Source of the DNA: CBFIDE01 sp965661265
GTDB taxonomy: Bacteria > Bacteroidota > Bacteroidia > Flavobacteriales > Schleiferiaceae
Length of the DNA stretch: 64,000 bases
Assembly: GCA_965661265.1 (NCBI GenBank)
Contig: CBFIDE010000004.1
Span: forward strand, 62,001-126,000
Direction of reading: 5' to 3'
Shown here: positions 25,557 through 34,514 of the stretch, in pieces
How positions within the stretch are numbered: the stretch's first letter is position 1
Layout: each line of letters opens with the position of its first letter
Notes under the pieces: model-generated
The model's database searches: none
Told to the model about the DNA's origin: nothing
Seen by the model: only the letters and a program-made list of their open reading frames with translations
Made by a program: the position numbers and the translations under genes

Positions 25557-26282
25557 TTGTCTAATTCACTGGTAATAATTCCAACTTACAACGAAATTGA
25601 AAACATTGAGAAAATACTCAATACCGTATTCAGTTTGGATACAGAGTTTGATGTCCTCATTGTTGATGACAACTCACCAGATGGAACTGCTGACGCAGTG
25701 AAGAGAATGCAAAATAGCCATCCCGGGCTGCATATAACTGAACGTTCTGAAAAAAGTGGTTTAGGAACAGCCTATATTCATGGGTTTCAATGGGGATTAA
25801 ATCGTTCGGAATTTGACTACTTTTTTGAAATGGATGCAGATTTTTCACATAATCCTGAAGACCTGATCAGACTTTTAAAAGAAGCGAAAGACGGAAGTGA
25901 TGTTATAGTTGGAAGTCGATATATAAAAGGAGTGAATGTTGTGAATTGGCCTATGAGCAGAGTTCTTCTTAGTTACTTTGCATCTAGATATGTTAGGGTT
26001 ATCTTAGGAATACCTGTTGAAGATACTACGGCCGGTTTTATATGCTACAAAAGAGAAGTGCTAGAAAAAGTAAATTTCAAGAAAATAAAATTTGTTGGTT
26101 ATGCCTTTCAAATTGAAATGAAATATACTGCTTGGAAACTTGGGTTTAAGATAAAGGAAATCCCTGTTATTTTCACGGATAGAACGGCAGGAACTTCCAA
26201 AATGAGTCAGGGAATTATCAAAGAAGCCGTATTTGGAGTACTTCAATTAAAAATAAGAAGTTTATTTAGACGCTATAAGTAA
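25557..26282 (+). CDS. Polyprenol-phosphate mannose synthase (GT2, Dpm1-like)
   Basis: A 241-residue family 2 glycosyltransferase of the Dpm1/Ppm type, which moves mannose from GDP-mannose to a polyprenol phosphate on the cytoplasmic face of the membrane. Motifs: VIIPTYNEIENIEKIL, VLIVDDNSPDGTADAV, the nucleotide-binding FEMDADFSHNPEDL, VGSRYIKG, and FTDRTAGTSKMS at the end. It lacks the C-terminal membrane helices of some homologs, as many Bacteroidota versions do. The start is TTG at 25557; a stop codon lies 15 bp before it in frame and no ATG is available. The last base of its stop codon is the first base of the dihydroorotase ATG. Confidence 0.9.
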   Translation: MSNSLVIIPTYNEIENIEKILNTVFSLDTEFDVLIVDDNSPDGTADAVKRMQNSHPGLHITERSEKSGLGTAYIHGFQWGLNRSEFDYFFEMDADFSHNPEDLIRLLKEAKDGSDVIVGSRYIKGVNVVNWPMSRVLLSYFASRYVRVILGIPVEDTTAGFICYKREVLEKVNFKKIKFVGYAFQIEMKYTAWKLGFKIKEIPVIFTDRTAGTSKMSQGIIKEAVFGVLQLKIRSLFRRYK

Positions 26283-27634
26283 TGACAACAAACCTTAAGA
26301 AAATACTTATTAAAAATGCCCGCATTGTTAATGAGGGAGTTACTATTGATGCCGATGTCTATTTAGAAGGGGATCGAATAGTTAAAATAGATCAAAACCT
26401 AAGTCAAAAAGATTCCGACACTCTTGTAATTGATGCTCAAGGAAAGTATCTATTACCTGGTGTTATTGATGATCAAGTTCATTTTAGAGAGCCTGGCTTA
26501 AGCCATAAAGGAGATATAGAAAGTGAATCTGCAGCGGCAGTTGCAGGAGGAATCACTTCTTACATAGAACAGCCTAACACAAGACCGCAAGCAACAAATT
26601 TAGAAGAACTGGAAAAAAAGTATACCAGAGCTTCACAAGTTTCTTGGGCAAATTATGGTTTCAACCTTGGTGCTTCAAATGAAAATATTGAAGAAATCAG
26701 AAAAGTTGATCCAAAAAGAATTCCAGGAGTAAAAGTCTTTATGGGATCAAGCACGGGAAATATGCTGGTAGATCAAGAAGAAGCATTAAACTTGATATTT
26801 AAAGATAGTCCAGTTCCAGTTATTACTCATTGCGAAGATGAGATGACTATTTCTCAAAATTTCGAGGAATACAAAGAGCGCTTTGGCGATGATATTCCAA
26901 TGAAATATCATCCTGAAATTAGATCGCGAGAAGCCTGTTATAAATCTTCTTCTTTTGCTGTTGAGCTTGCTAAAAAACATGGAACAAGATTGCATGTTTA
27001 CCATATAAGCACTGCTGAAGAGCTTGCTCTGTTTAGCAATAAGCTCCCACTAGCAGAAAAGAAAATTACTGCAGAGGCATGTATACATCACTTATGGTTT
27101 AATGATGAGGACTATGAAAACAAAGGGAGTCTAATTAAGTGGAATCCTGCTGTTAAAAAAGAGTCAGATAGGAAAGCCATTTTTGATGCAGTGGTGGACG
27201 GTACTATAGACGTAATAGCCACAGACCATGCTCCACACACTCTAGAAGAAAAAGAGAATATCTATACAAAAGCCCCTTCTGGCGGACCTTTAGTTCAGCA
27301 TGCCTTGCCTGCTATGATGGAATTTGTACGGGACGATAAGATCAGCATTGAGAATATGGTTCAAAAAATGTGTCATAATCCGGCTATACTTTTTAACATA
27401 GAAGAGCGTGGCTACATTAGAGAAGGTTATTATGCGGATCTAGTTTTAGTGGATGCCTTTAGACCTTGGACAGTGAGCAAGGAAAATCTTATGTATAAGT
27501 GTCAATGGAGTCCTTTTGAGGGCACTACTTTTAGGTCTAGAATTACGCATACGTTTGTGAATGGGAATCTTGTATTTGAAAATGGTAAGTTATTAGGAAA
27601 CTCTAAAGGAATGAGACTTGCGTATAATCGTTAA
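26282..27634 (+). CDS. pyrC: Dihydroorotase
   Basis: A 450-residue class I amidohydrolase that closes carbamoyl-aspartate to dihydroorotate in pyrimidine synthesis. Seen: LLPGVIDDQVHFREPGLSHK at residues 57-76, SYIEQPNTRPQA, VKVFMGSSTGNM with a Lys for carbamylation, ITHCEDE, LHVYHIST, and IDVIATDHAPHTLEEKE. In the first metal motif the usual HxH is QxH (Q65, H67). The later ligands and Asp are intact, so I expect activity, though a noncatalytic role is not excluded. Coupled by a 1-bp overlap to the mannose synthase and overlapped 17 bp by the DUF4296 gene. Confidence 0.9.
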   Translation: MTTNLKKILIKNARIVNEGVTIDADVYLEGDRIVKIDQNLSQKDSDTLVIDAQGKYLLPGVIDDQVHFREPGLSHKGDIESESAAAVAGGITSYIEQPNTRPQATNLEELEKKYTRASQVSWANYGFNLGASNENIEEIRKVDPKRIPGVKVFMGSSTGNMLVDQEEALNLIFKDSPVPVITHCEDEMTISQNFEEYKERFGDDIPMKYHPEIRSREACYKSSSFAVELAKKHGTRLHVYHISTAEELALFSNKLPLAEKKITAEACIHHLWFNDEDYENKGSLIKWNPAVKKESDRKAIFDAVVDGTIDVIATDHAPHTLEEKENIYTKAPSGGPLVQHALPAMMEFVRDDKISIENMVQKMCHNPAILFNIEERGYIREGYYADLVLVDAFRPWTVSKENLMYKCQWSPFEGTTFRSRITHTFVNGNLVFENGKLLGNSKGMRLAYNR

Positions 27635-28028
27635 CATAATCTTACTCCTTAGCTTGCTAGGATGTGACTCTAAAGAAATCAAACTTGAGGAGCCACAACG
27701 ACTTATTCCTCAGGACAGCATGGTCTTGATTCTTACCGATATGCACATCATTGAAGGTTCAAAAATTGGTGATCGTGTTATGAGCGACACCTTAAAACTG
27801 GAGGATCTTTATCAAAAAGTGTATTCCAAATTCAATATGAGCAAAGAGGTATTTCAAGAGAATTTTGACTACTATAGTTCCCAGCCCAAAGTCATGAATC
27901 TATTATTTCAACAGACCGTAGAGAACTTAAATAGGATACAAGTTCCTGTTGAAAAGTGGGACAGTCCTAGAGATTCTATGCCTATAATTACAAACCCAAA
28001 AGCTAAGCGTTCTCTCTCAAAAAAATAG
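27618..28028 (+). CDS. DUF4296 lipoprotein
   Basis: A 136-residue lipoprotein. The signal peptide (RIIVNIILLLSLLGC) ends at the lipobox Cys16, followed by acidic residues. The DUF4296 signature is present: LILTDMHIIEGSKIG, then LYQKVYSKFNMSKEVFQENFDYY. The function of the family is unknown. Translation starts at TTG (27618), inside the end of pyrC, since no ATG would preserve the signal peptide. pyrC and this gene are therefore co-translated. Its 3' end overlaps the convergent SDR gene by 26 bp. Confidence 0.85.
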   Translation: MRIIVNIILLLSLLGCDSKEIKLEEPQRLIPQDSMVLILTDMHIIEGSKIGDRVMSDTLKLEDLYQKVYSKFNMSKEVFQENFDYYSSQPKVMNLLFQQTVENLNRIQVPVEKWDSPRDSMPIITNPKAKRSLSKK

Positions 28029-29013
28029 TTGCAGTGTCTTTTATGCTCTGTTCTATTGGAATAAATTCAAAGTCCAATAGGTCTTTAACTTTTGTATTGT
28101 CAAAATATGCATTAGAATGAGCAGATCTTGCGGTCTCTTTTGTAATTAAAGCTTTAGCACCAAAAAGCACAGATCTGAGTACTTCAATCCTCCAAAGTAA
28201 ATTACTCTGCCATTTTTTAGCTTCAATTGAAGGTGGTGCCACACCTAAGGCATCCGCCATTTGAACGAATAAATCTTTATATCCCAAATTTTCGGAAACT
28301 AAAACAAAGCGATGATCAACAATTTCAGAATCCATTAATCTCTGCATGACATTTGCAACATCTCTAACATCAACAAAACCGGTAGAACCTAAAGTATAAT
28401 ACTTTAAACCCTTGTACATTTTTTTAAATAATGCTGATGAACCTTCATTCCAATCTGCGGGCCCTAAGATAATTCCTGGGTTAACGATTGCTACATCCAA
28501 GCCTTCTTGACCACCTCTCCAAACTTCTAATTCTGCTAAATATTTACTCTTGGAATAGACACTATTTTCTTCAGAATCTACCCAATAGCTTTCTTCATTA
28601 GAGTATTTTTTTTCGCTTTCGCGACCCAAAGCTGCAATGCTTGATGTATAAACGAGCTTTCTTACTCCTTTTTGAATGGCAATGTTTACAATATTAGCAG
28701 TAGATTGGACATTATTTCTAATTAATACCTCTTTATCTTTAGATTGAAAACTTACCGTGGCAGCACAATGATATACTTCTGTTACGTTTTCAAAGGCACC
28801 TTCAAGAGAAATAATATCTCTTAAATCGGCTTCTCTCCACTCCACAAGATCCATAAGAGACTTATATTCAGACGAATAAAGTGATACGCAATGCTCAAGC
28901 TTTGATTTATCGGAACTTGCCCTATGTATAGCAACCACCTTTTTTCCTTGACTGATGAGCTTATATATTAAATGAGAACCTACCAGTCCAGTTCCTCCGC
29001 TTACAAGAATCAT
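28003..29013 (-). CDS. NAD(P)-dependent epimerase/dehydratase (extended SDR)
   Basis: A 336-residue extended short-chain dehydrogenase. The Rossmann motif [14 protein letters not shown] is at the N-terminus and the catalytic YSKSKYLAE (Y-x3-K) lies near residue 155, with [10 protein letters not shown] downstream. Sugar epimerase, dihydroflavonol-reductase-like and similar activities all use this fold; the substrate cannot be told. I chose the ATG at 29013, preceded by AAAGGGAAAAAA, over an in-frame TTG at 29034 that lies under the divergent tyrS promoter. pyrC, DUF4296, SDR and tyrS appear as neighbours in related genomes, from memory. Confidence 0.85.
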   Translation of the reverse strand: MILVSGGTGLVGSHLIYKLISQGKKVVAIHRASSDKSKLEHCVSLYSSEYKSLMDLVEWREADLRDIISLEGAFENVTEVYHCAATVSFQSKDKEVLIRNNVQSTANIVNIAIQKGVRKLVYTSSIAALGRESEKKYSNEESYWVDSEENSVYSKSKYLAELEVWRGGQEGLDVAIVNPGIILGPADWNEGSSALFKKMYKGLKYYTLGSTGFVDVRDVANVMQRLMDSEIVDHRFVLVSENLGYKDLFVQMADALGVAPPSIEAKKWQSNLLWRIEVLRSVLFGAKALITKETARSAHSNAYFDNTKVKDLLDFEFIPIEQSIKDTATIFLRENA

Positions 29014-29022
29014 TTTTTTCCC

Positions 29023-29053
29023 TTTGTGGGGCAATTTACGATTTATACTTTTG
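29023..29053 (+). promoter_or_regulatory. tyrS promoter, full Bacteroidota consensus
   Basis: TTTG (29023-29026), 19 bp, TACTTTTG (29046-29053). This is an exact TTTG-N19-TAnnTTTG promoter. Transcription should begin around 29060, so the ATG at 29081, not the one at 29060, is the likely tyrS start. Confidence 0.75.
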
Positions 29054-29080
29054 CTTCAAATGCAGAATAGCAAAGATCAG

Positions 29081-30373
29081 ATGAAGAATTTTATTGAAGA
29101 GTTAAAATGGAGAGGCATGTTACATGATAGCATGCCAGGCACTGAGGATATGTTGGCCAAGGAAATGAGCTCTGCTTATTTGGGAATCGATCCAACTGCT
29201 GACTCCTTGCATATTGGTCACCTTGTAGGTGTCATGATGCTAAAGCATTTTCAACTTGCAGGACACAGACCTATCGCCCTTATTGGTGGCGCCACAGGAA
29301 TGATTGGAGATCCTTCTGGAAAGAGTAAAGAAAGAAACTTGCTAGATGAAGCAAGCCTTCAACACAATGTGGACTGCTTAAAAGCTCAATTAGAAAAATT
29401 CTTAGACTTTGACGCTTCTACTGAAAATGCTGCTCAGCTTGTCAACAATTATGACTGGATGAAAGAGTTCTCTTTTCTAGATTTTATTAGAGATATTGGC
29501 AAGCACATCACGGTCAATTATATGATGGCTAAAGATTCTGTAAAGAAAAGAATAAGCGGAACTGATGCAGAAGGGATGTCTTTTACTGAGTTTACTTATC
29601 AACTTGTTCAAGCTTATGACTTTCTACATTTATACAGGAATATGAACTGTAGATTGCAACTTGGTGGTTCTGATCAATGGGGGAATATTACAACAGGAAC
29701 GGAATTAATAAGGAGAATAGATAGTGGTAGTGCCTTTGCTCTTACTTGTCCACTAATCACTAAATCTGATGGATCTAAATTTGGCAAGACTGAGTCTGGA
29801 AACATTTGGTTGGATCCAAAATTAAGCTCCCCATATAAGTTTTATCAATTCTGGTTAAACTCTTCAGATGAGGATGCTGAGAAGTATATTAAAATTTTCA
29901 CTCTTTTAGACAAGAATACAATTGAAGATCTTATTAGTACCCATAAAGAAGCACCACACCTGAGATCTCTGCAAAGAAGGTTAGCTGAAGAGGTAACAAC
30001 AATGGTGCATGGCAAAGTGGAGTTAGATAATGCTATTGCTGCCTCTGAAATCTTATTTGGGAAAGCAACTGAAGAGCAATTAAGAAGCCTGGATAAAGCA
30101 ACATTGCTTAGTTTATTTGAAGGAGTTCCTCAGTTTGAAGTGGCTCTTGCCGATATACATTCTGGAATAGAAATCATTGAGTTTTTAAGCACGCATTCTG
30201 CAGTTTTTCCATCAAAAGGAGAGGCAAGAAAGATGTTACAAGCTAATGGAGTAAGTATTAATAAAACCAAGGTGGATTTGACCAAAAAAATTGATCAAAG
30301 CGACCTTATTAATGATGGTTTCATAATTGCCCAAAAAGGAAAAAAGAATTACTTCCTGATTAAGTGTGTCTAA
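29081..30373 (+). CDS. tyrS: Tyrosyl-tRNA synthetase
   Basis: A class I synthetase of 430 residues charging tRNA-Tyr. The HIGH motif is in [13 protein letters not shown], the tyrosine/tRNA region in [15 protein letters not shown], and the KMSKS equivalent is [13 protein letters not shown], the bacterial form. A C-terminal S4-like RNA-binding domain ([17 protein letters not shown]) completes it. Of three possible starts I take the ATG at 29081: the N-terminus [16 protein letters not shown] is the family norm and the ATG at 29060 coincides with the predicted transcription start. It ends 3 bp from the convergent gene. Confidence 0.97.
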   Translation: MKNFIEELKWRGMLHDSMPGTEDMLAKEMSSAYLGIDPTADSLHIGHLVGVMMLKHFQLAGHRPIALIGGATGMIGDPSGKSKERNLLDEASLQHNVDCLKAQLEKFLDFDASTENAAQLVNNYDWMKEFSFLDFIRDIGKHITVNYMMAKDSVKKRISGTDAEGMSFTEFTYQLVQAYDFLHLYRNMNCRLQLGGSDQWGNITTGTELIRRIDSGSAFALTCPLITKSDGSKFGKTESGNIWLDPKLSSPYKFYQFWLNSSDEDAEKYIKIFTLLDKNTIEDLISTHKEAPHLRSLQRRLAEEVTTMVHGKVELDNAIAASEILFGKATEEQLRSLDKATLLSLFEGVPQFEVALADIHSGIEIIEFLSTHSAVFPSKGEARKMLQANGVSINKTKVDLTKKIDQSDLINDGFIIAQKGKKNYFLIKCV

Positions 30374-30376
30374 TTT

Positions 30377-31117
30377 TTAGAGACTTAAATAAGTATATAC
30401 TATATCATCCACCTGTGTCTTCATTGATGCAGGTGGTTTATAAAAAAAGTAAGTCATCATAGGGTCATCGTCTACTGTTACTTTAACTTTAGGGAAACTT
30501 AACGGGTGATTATTGCTACAGATTGCAAAAATTCCGCTTCCTCTTTTTATTACGATTACTCTAAAGTCAACAGTCTCTTCAAGGTCGTAGTTTCTATCTT
30601 GATATACAAAGGCAACTAAGTCTCCAAATTTACGTTCTTCAAATTCATAGGTAGCATAGAGCTCTTCTAATCCTATATTTTGTTGGTTCTTATTTTTGAT
30701 TATAAGTATGGCCTCAAGCTTTTCTTCTGGGATACTTAACTTCTCGAACTTTGTTTTAAATACATAGGCCTCGATTAAAACTAGAATTCTATCCGACGCT
30801 CTAAAACCGTCATCTTTTTTGGTTTTCTTGGCTTTTGTATCAGTTATGGTCTTTCCTATTATATTTCCTTCATCATCATATAATTGTGATCCTGGAGCAA
30901 TCAGTTTTCCATCAATAGACCCTTGATCTACCCATGCCCTTCTCCTAATCTTATACCAACCATCTTCATCCGGAGCAAAAGAATAAACTCTCTCACCGGC
31001 ATTTAATTCAAATATTCCTTCTCCCCTTGGGCTTTCTGTAAACTGGGTTAGACTCTTCATGATTTGCCCTTGAGCAACCACTCCAATAAGACATAGTAAT
31101 AAGACTAATTTTTTCAT
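30377..31117 (-). CDS. Exported protein of unknown function, partner of the acyl-protein synthetase gene
   Basis: A 246-residue protein with a signal peptide (KKLVLLLCLIGVVAQGQ). The N-terminal third has an SH3-like look (GIFELNAGERVYSFAPDEDGW YKIRRRAWVDQG, interrupted here); the rest is mixed alpha/beta with Lys-rich stretches. No family recognised. It begins 2 bp after the stop of the LuxE-like gene on the same strand, so the two are one operon and probably act in one process. Nothing in the sequence shows catalytic residues. Confidence 0.72.
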   Translation of the reverse strand: MKKLVLLLCLIGVVAQGQIMKSLTQFTESPRGEGIFELNAGERVYSFAPDEDGWYKIRRRAWVDQGSIDGKLIAPGSQLYDDEGNIIGKTITDTKAKKTKKDDGFRASDRILVLIEAYVFKTKFEKLSIPEEKLEAILIIKNKNQQNIGLEELYATYEFEERKFGDLVAFVYQDRNYDLEETVDFRVIVIKRGSGIFAICSNNHPLSFPKVKVTVDDDPMMTYFFYKPPASMKTQVDDIVYTYLSL

Positions 31118-31119
31118 TC

Positions 31120-32112
31120 TTAAAGTATTAATAAGTTACACCCCCTAATCTCCGACTGATCAAATCTACCCATAATTTCTAGTCGATTATTACTAATCCT
31201 ACCTAAATCCTGTGTTTCAATAAAAGCACAACTATCGATATTGGCTAAGTCAATAATATTAATGCCCCCTGTTTTTCCGTCAGGACAACTACTAAAAGGA
31301 TCATCTGTTCTTCTGATCTGAAACTTCATCCATGAAGGGCTTTCAAAGAATCCTTCACCACTTGAATATGCTTGTGATAATAATTCAGTCATGCCATATT
31401 CCGAATGGATTTTAGACGTTCCAAATGCCTTATTTAAAATCGCGTGAAGCTCTTCTCTAAGTACTTCCTTTCTTCTACCTTTCATTCCACCTGTCTCCAT
31501 GATGCAGATATTGGACCAATTTTTATGCGGGAACTTTTCAGCCAAATCCAATAGTGCAAAGCTTACGCCGATAAGAAGACACTTTTGTCCATTTGCCTGC
31601 ATTTGATCTAAAACTTCGGCTAGTTTTTCCAAATCATCTAAATAGAAACCACTTTGATTATGAGCTGAATTTAGAATTAAATCATTGCACATATAAATTA
31701 AAGAACTCCCTTCTCTCTCAAGATAGGAAGGCAATAATGCAAGAACACAATAGTCTTCTATTGATCCATAAAACTCTTGAAAGGCCGTTCTAAAAGATTT
31801 CTTGTAAATGTCTAAATCCTTGACATAATGTCTAGATCTAATGGAGGACTCTGTTCCGGAACTGGTAAAAATAATTTGCTCTTCATAGTCTGAAGTTTTA
31901 ACTTCTGAACTTTTAAAAAAAGATATTGGCAAGAACGGAATATCAGTTATTTCTTGAATATTTTCCCTTTTAATATTTAGATGTCTGAGGTATTCCGAAT
32001 AAAGCTTATTTTTAGACGCTTGATAACGAAACAGCTCTAAAGTCAATTTTTTAAATTGAGTATCAGTTTTTATCCTGAACAGTTCAGAAAGAAAATTGTC
32101 TTTTTTAAACAA
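31120..32112 (-). CDS. LuxE-like acyl-protein synthetase (ANL superfamily)
   Basis: A 330-residue adenylate-forming protein of the acyl-protein synthetase/LuxE family, which activates a fatty acid with ATP and in LuxE passes it to a protein thiol. The phosphate-binding loop FTSSGTESSIRSRHYV (near residue 85) and the later METGGMKGRRKEVLREELH and IHSEYGMTELLSQAYSSG (A5-like motif) are clear. The C-terminus ends soon after LEIMGRFDQSEIRGC, as in the short family members. No luxCD-like genes are nearby, so it is not a bioluminescence system. Its operon partner is an exported protein of unknown function. Confidence 0.85.
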   Translation of the reverse strand: MFKKDNFLSELFRIKTDTQFKKLTLELFRYQASKNKLYSEYLRHLNIKRENIQEITDIPFLPISFFKSSEVKTSDYEEQIIFTSSGTESSIRSRHYVKDLDIYKKSFRTAFQEFYGSIEDYCVLALLPSYLEREGSSLIYMCNDLILNSAHNQSGFYLDDLEKLAEVLDQMQANGQKCLLIGVSFALLDLAEKFPHKNWSNICIMETGGMKGRRKEVLREELHAILNKAFGTSKIHSEYGMTELLSQAYSSGEGFFESPSWMKFQIRRTDDPFSSCPDGKTGGINIIDLANIDSCAFIETQDLGRISNNRLEIMGRFDQSEIRGCNLLIL

Positions 32113-32141
32113 GCTTTTAAAATATTATTCGTTCCAATTCA

Positions 32142-32660
32142 ATGAAATATATTGCTAAGATAGCACTCTTCTTAATGTTGATGGTCACTTTCATTTCTTG
32201 TGAAAGTACTGTTGATTTTCCTGATGAACCCTACTTAGAGTGGAGGGATGCAATTTATTCATTTGATGAGGACACTACTTCAAACAGAAGAAATTTTGAG
32301 TTGCAAGCTTACTTTACGGATGGCGATGGAGATATTGGCTTAATTGATGGAACGCCTTACGATACTTGTAGTTTTGAAGACTATAATTTTCAAATTAAGT
32401 ATTTTGAAAAAGTCGGCGGAAGTTTTATTGAAATTCAGCCGCAGGATTCATGTTTAAGTTTTAGCAATATGATTCCGGATATAACACCTGAAGGGCAGAA
32501 TAAGGCCTTAGAAGGAGTCATTAAAACAAAGTTTGAATATTCATTTTATCCTGAAAACTCCAGTGCAGATTCAATAAAATTTGAAGTGCGCCTAAGGGAT
32601 AGGGCGGGTAATTTAAGCAGTTGGGTATTGTCCCCTGCAATTGTTAGTCCTCCTCTATAG
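32142..32660 (+). CDS. Predicted lipoprotein, unknown
   Basis: A 172-residue lipoprotein: signal peptide (KYIAKIALFLMLMVTFISC) with lipobox Cys20 and acidic residues after it. The mature part contains AYFTDGDGDIGLIDGTPYD, an acidic loop resembling a calcium-binding or Ig-like strand connection, and ends RLRDRAGNLSSWVLSPAIV, which reads like an Ig/fibronectin-type strand pair. No named family recognised with confidence. Its 3' end overlaps the convergent Na/Pi cotransporter gene by 17 bp. Confidence 0.75.
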   Translation: MKYIAKIALFLMLMVTFISCESTVDFPDEPYLEWRDAIYSFDEDTTSNRRNFELQAYFTDGDGDIGLIDGTPYDTCSFEDYNFQIKYFEKVGGSFIEIQPQDSCLSFSNMIPDITPEGQNKALEGVIKTKFEYSFYPENSSADSIKFEVRLRDRAGNLSSWVLSPAIVSPPL

Positions 32661-34374
32661 GCAACTCGCCTTCTTTTTTTAGACCTTCTGTTACACTAGC
32701 AATATGGTCCCCAATACGTTCTAATTCTGAGATCATATCAATATAGTAGACTCCAGATTCTATTCTGAATTTGCCTTTCTCTACATTCTTAACGTAGTCC
32801 TTTCTAAGCTGATTGTATAACTTATTGATATCTTCTTCAATTTTTTCGGCAGATTTAAAATCAACACTATTTTCAGAAGCGTTCAAATTACTAACCATTT
32901 GATCAAGCGCAGACTTTATCAATTGAGTCACACTCAATACTTCTACTCTCATCTCTGGTGTAAAATATGCTTTCTTTAATTTACGATTGGCAAGATTTTT
33001 ACTCAACTCCAAATAAATATCACCTATTCTCTCTAAGTAACTTGATGCATTCAGCATAGCACGAACTCTATGACTTGCTGAAGAGCTTAACTCTTGTGAA
33101 GCTGTTCTGGCTAAGTAATCAGCTATTTCTATTTCCATGCGGTCTGAAATATCTTCATACTTTGCTATCTGCTCATTGTATTTTCTTAGCTTTTTTTCGT
33201 CCATTTCCGTGACTAACTTTGGAACATAATTGAATGCTCTTCTGATAACCTCCGCAAATTTTACCAATTCCTTCTTAGCCTCTAGAATAGAGAGCTCGGG
33301 TGTTGCCATTAAACCAGAGCCAATATAATCAAGACTAAACACCTCATCTTCTTGGCCCTTAGAGCTAACCATTTTAATAACTATTTTGGCTATCAAGCCT
33401 ACAAATGGCAACATGATTAATACATTCATAATGTTAAAAACTGTATGGTACATTGCTAAAGACTTTGGAATTGCCTTTACATCTTGAAAAGGATTGATAT
33501 CCCAAAGAGAGCCTACTAAGTAACCAATAAACTGAAGAAAGAATGGAAAAACAAGGAGCATCCAAATAACTCCAAACACATTAAATATTAGATGTGCTCT
33601 TGCTGCTCTTTTGGCGTGAACATTAGCAATAAGAGCAGCCAAGTTAGCAGTTATGGTTGTTCCTATATTCTCTCCTAAAATAATCGCTGCAGCTAAAGGA
33701 AAAGGAATCCAACCTTCATTACACATAACAAGCGTTAAAGCCATTGCTGCCGAAGAGGATTGCACCACAATGGTTAATAAGGTACCAATTAGGACGAATA
33801 ACAAACTGATCCCAAATTTTCCAAAATAGCCTTTATCGTAATAGCTAATATTCTGAACCCAAGAAAGGGCATCTGTATTTTCTTGCAGTCCCGCCACTGA
33901 ATCTTTCATAAAAGAAAGACCTAGAAATAGAATTGCGAAACCTAAAAGCACTTCTCCCCATTGCTTTGTAAGTTCTTTTTTAGCGAACATCATAGGAAAA
34001 GCTACGGCAACTATAGGAAGACATAATGCGCTAATACTAAACTTACCTAGGCCTAATTCAGAGATTAACCAACCTGTAACTGTAGTACCGATATTGGCTC
34101 CCATAATTACACCAATAGATTCCACTAGAGTAATCAAACCAGCATTTACAAAACTCACTACCATCACCGTTGTTGCAGATGATGACTGAACTAAAACAGT
34201 GATTAGCATCCCAGTAAAAACGCCGAAATATTTATTTGAAGTCATAGCTCCTAAGATCTCTCTGAGCTTAGTTCCTGCTACTTTTTGAATAGCATCGCTC
34301 ATTACTTTCATACCATAAATGAAAAGACCAAGAGCACCAATAAGTGTTAAGAGATCCAATAAATTAAAGCTCAT
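32644..34374 (-). CDS. Na+/phosphate cotransporter with C-terminal PhoU-like domain
   Basis: A 576-residue NptA/YjbB-type Na/Pi symporter. The two inverted membrane repeats each carry the QSSSA motif (ITVLVQSSSATTVMVVSF and IVVQSSSAAMALTL), the substrate-binding hallmark, in about eight helices between residues 5 and 340. Residues about 360-570 form a helical PhoU-like domain (ASSYLERIGDIYLELSKN, ISELERIGDHIASVTEGL). Family members move phosphate across the cytoplasmic membrane. The neighbours are a TonB receptor, a surface lipoprotein and a PhoB/PhoR-like pair, which supports a phosphate role. Confidence 0.93.
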   Translation of the reverse strand: MSFNLLDLLTLIGALGLFIYGMKVMSDAIQKVAGTKLREILGAMTSNKYFGVFTGMLITVLVQSSSATTVMVVSFVNAGLITLVESIGVIMGANIGTTVTGWLISELGLGKFSISALCLPIVAVAFPMMFAKKELTKQWGEVLLGFAILFLGLSFMKDSVAGLQENTDALSWVQNISYYDKGYFGKFGISLLFVLIGTLLTIVVQSSSAAMALTLVMCNEGWIPFPLAAAIILGENIGTTITANLAALIANVHAKRAARAHLIFNVFGVIWMLLVFPFFLQFIGYLVGSLWDINPFQDVKAIPKSLAMYHTVFNIMNVLIMLPFVGLIAKIVIKMVSSKGQEDEVFSLDYIGSGLMATPELSILEAKKELVKFAEVIRRAFNYVPKLVTEMDEKKLRKYNEQIAKYEDISDRMEIEIADYLARTASQELSSSASHRVRAMLNASSYLERIGDIYLELSKNLANRKLKKAYFTPEMRVEVLSVTQLIKSALDQMVSNLNASENSVDFKSAEKIEEDINKLYNQLRKDYVKNVEKGKFRIESGVYYIDMISELERIGDHIASVTEGLKKEGELPIEED

Positions 34375-34466
34375 AATTCAATTTTATAATTTCAAAAATA
34401 ACAAAGCTGATTCTCAAAAAAGCTATTGTAATTTATTAAAGTATTAAGTCTTCGTAAAAAATGAAA

Positions 34467-34486
34467 AGCCACCCTTTCAGGTGGCT
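34467..34486 (-). terminator. Terminator downstream of the TonB receptor gene
   Basis: On the minus strand, AGCCACC pairs with GGTGGCT around CTGAAAG-type loop bases, followed by a T-rich run (TTTCATTTTTTA). It follows the receptor stop codon at 34515 and separates it from the cotransporter gene. Confidence 0.8.
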
Positions 34487-34514
34487 CCCCTCATCCTTAA
34501 TCAACTTTCATTGA

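Noticed and set aside
31120..32112. A bioluminescence (lux) operon.
   Set aside because: Only a LuxE-like protein is present; no luciferase or LuxC/LuxD homolog is encoded nearby.
34375..34466. A second Pho-box-like array upstream of the Na/Pi cotransporter gene.
   Set aside because: TTAATA-like units occur there on the minus strand but at 8-bp, not 11-bp, spacing, and the sequence is simply AT-rich.
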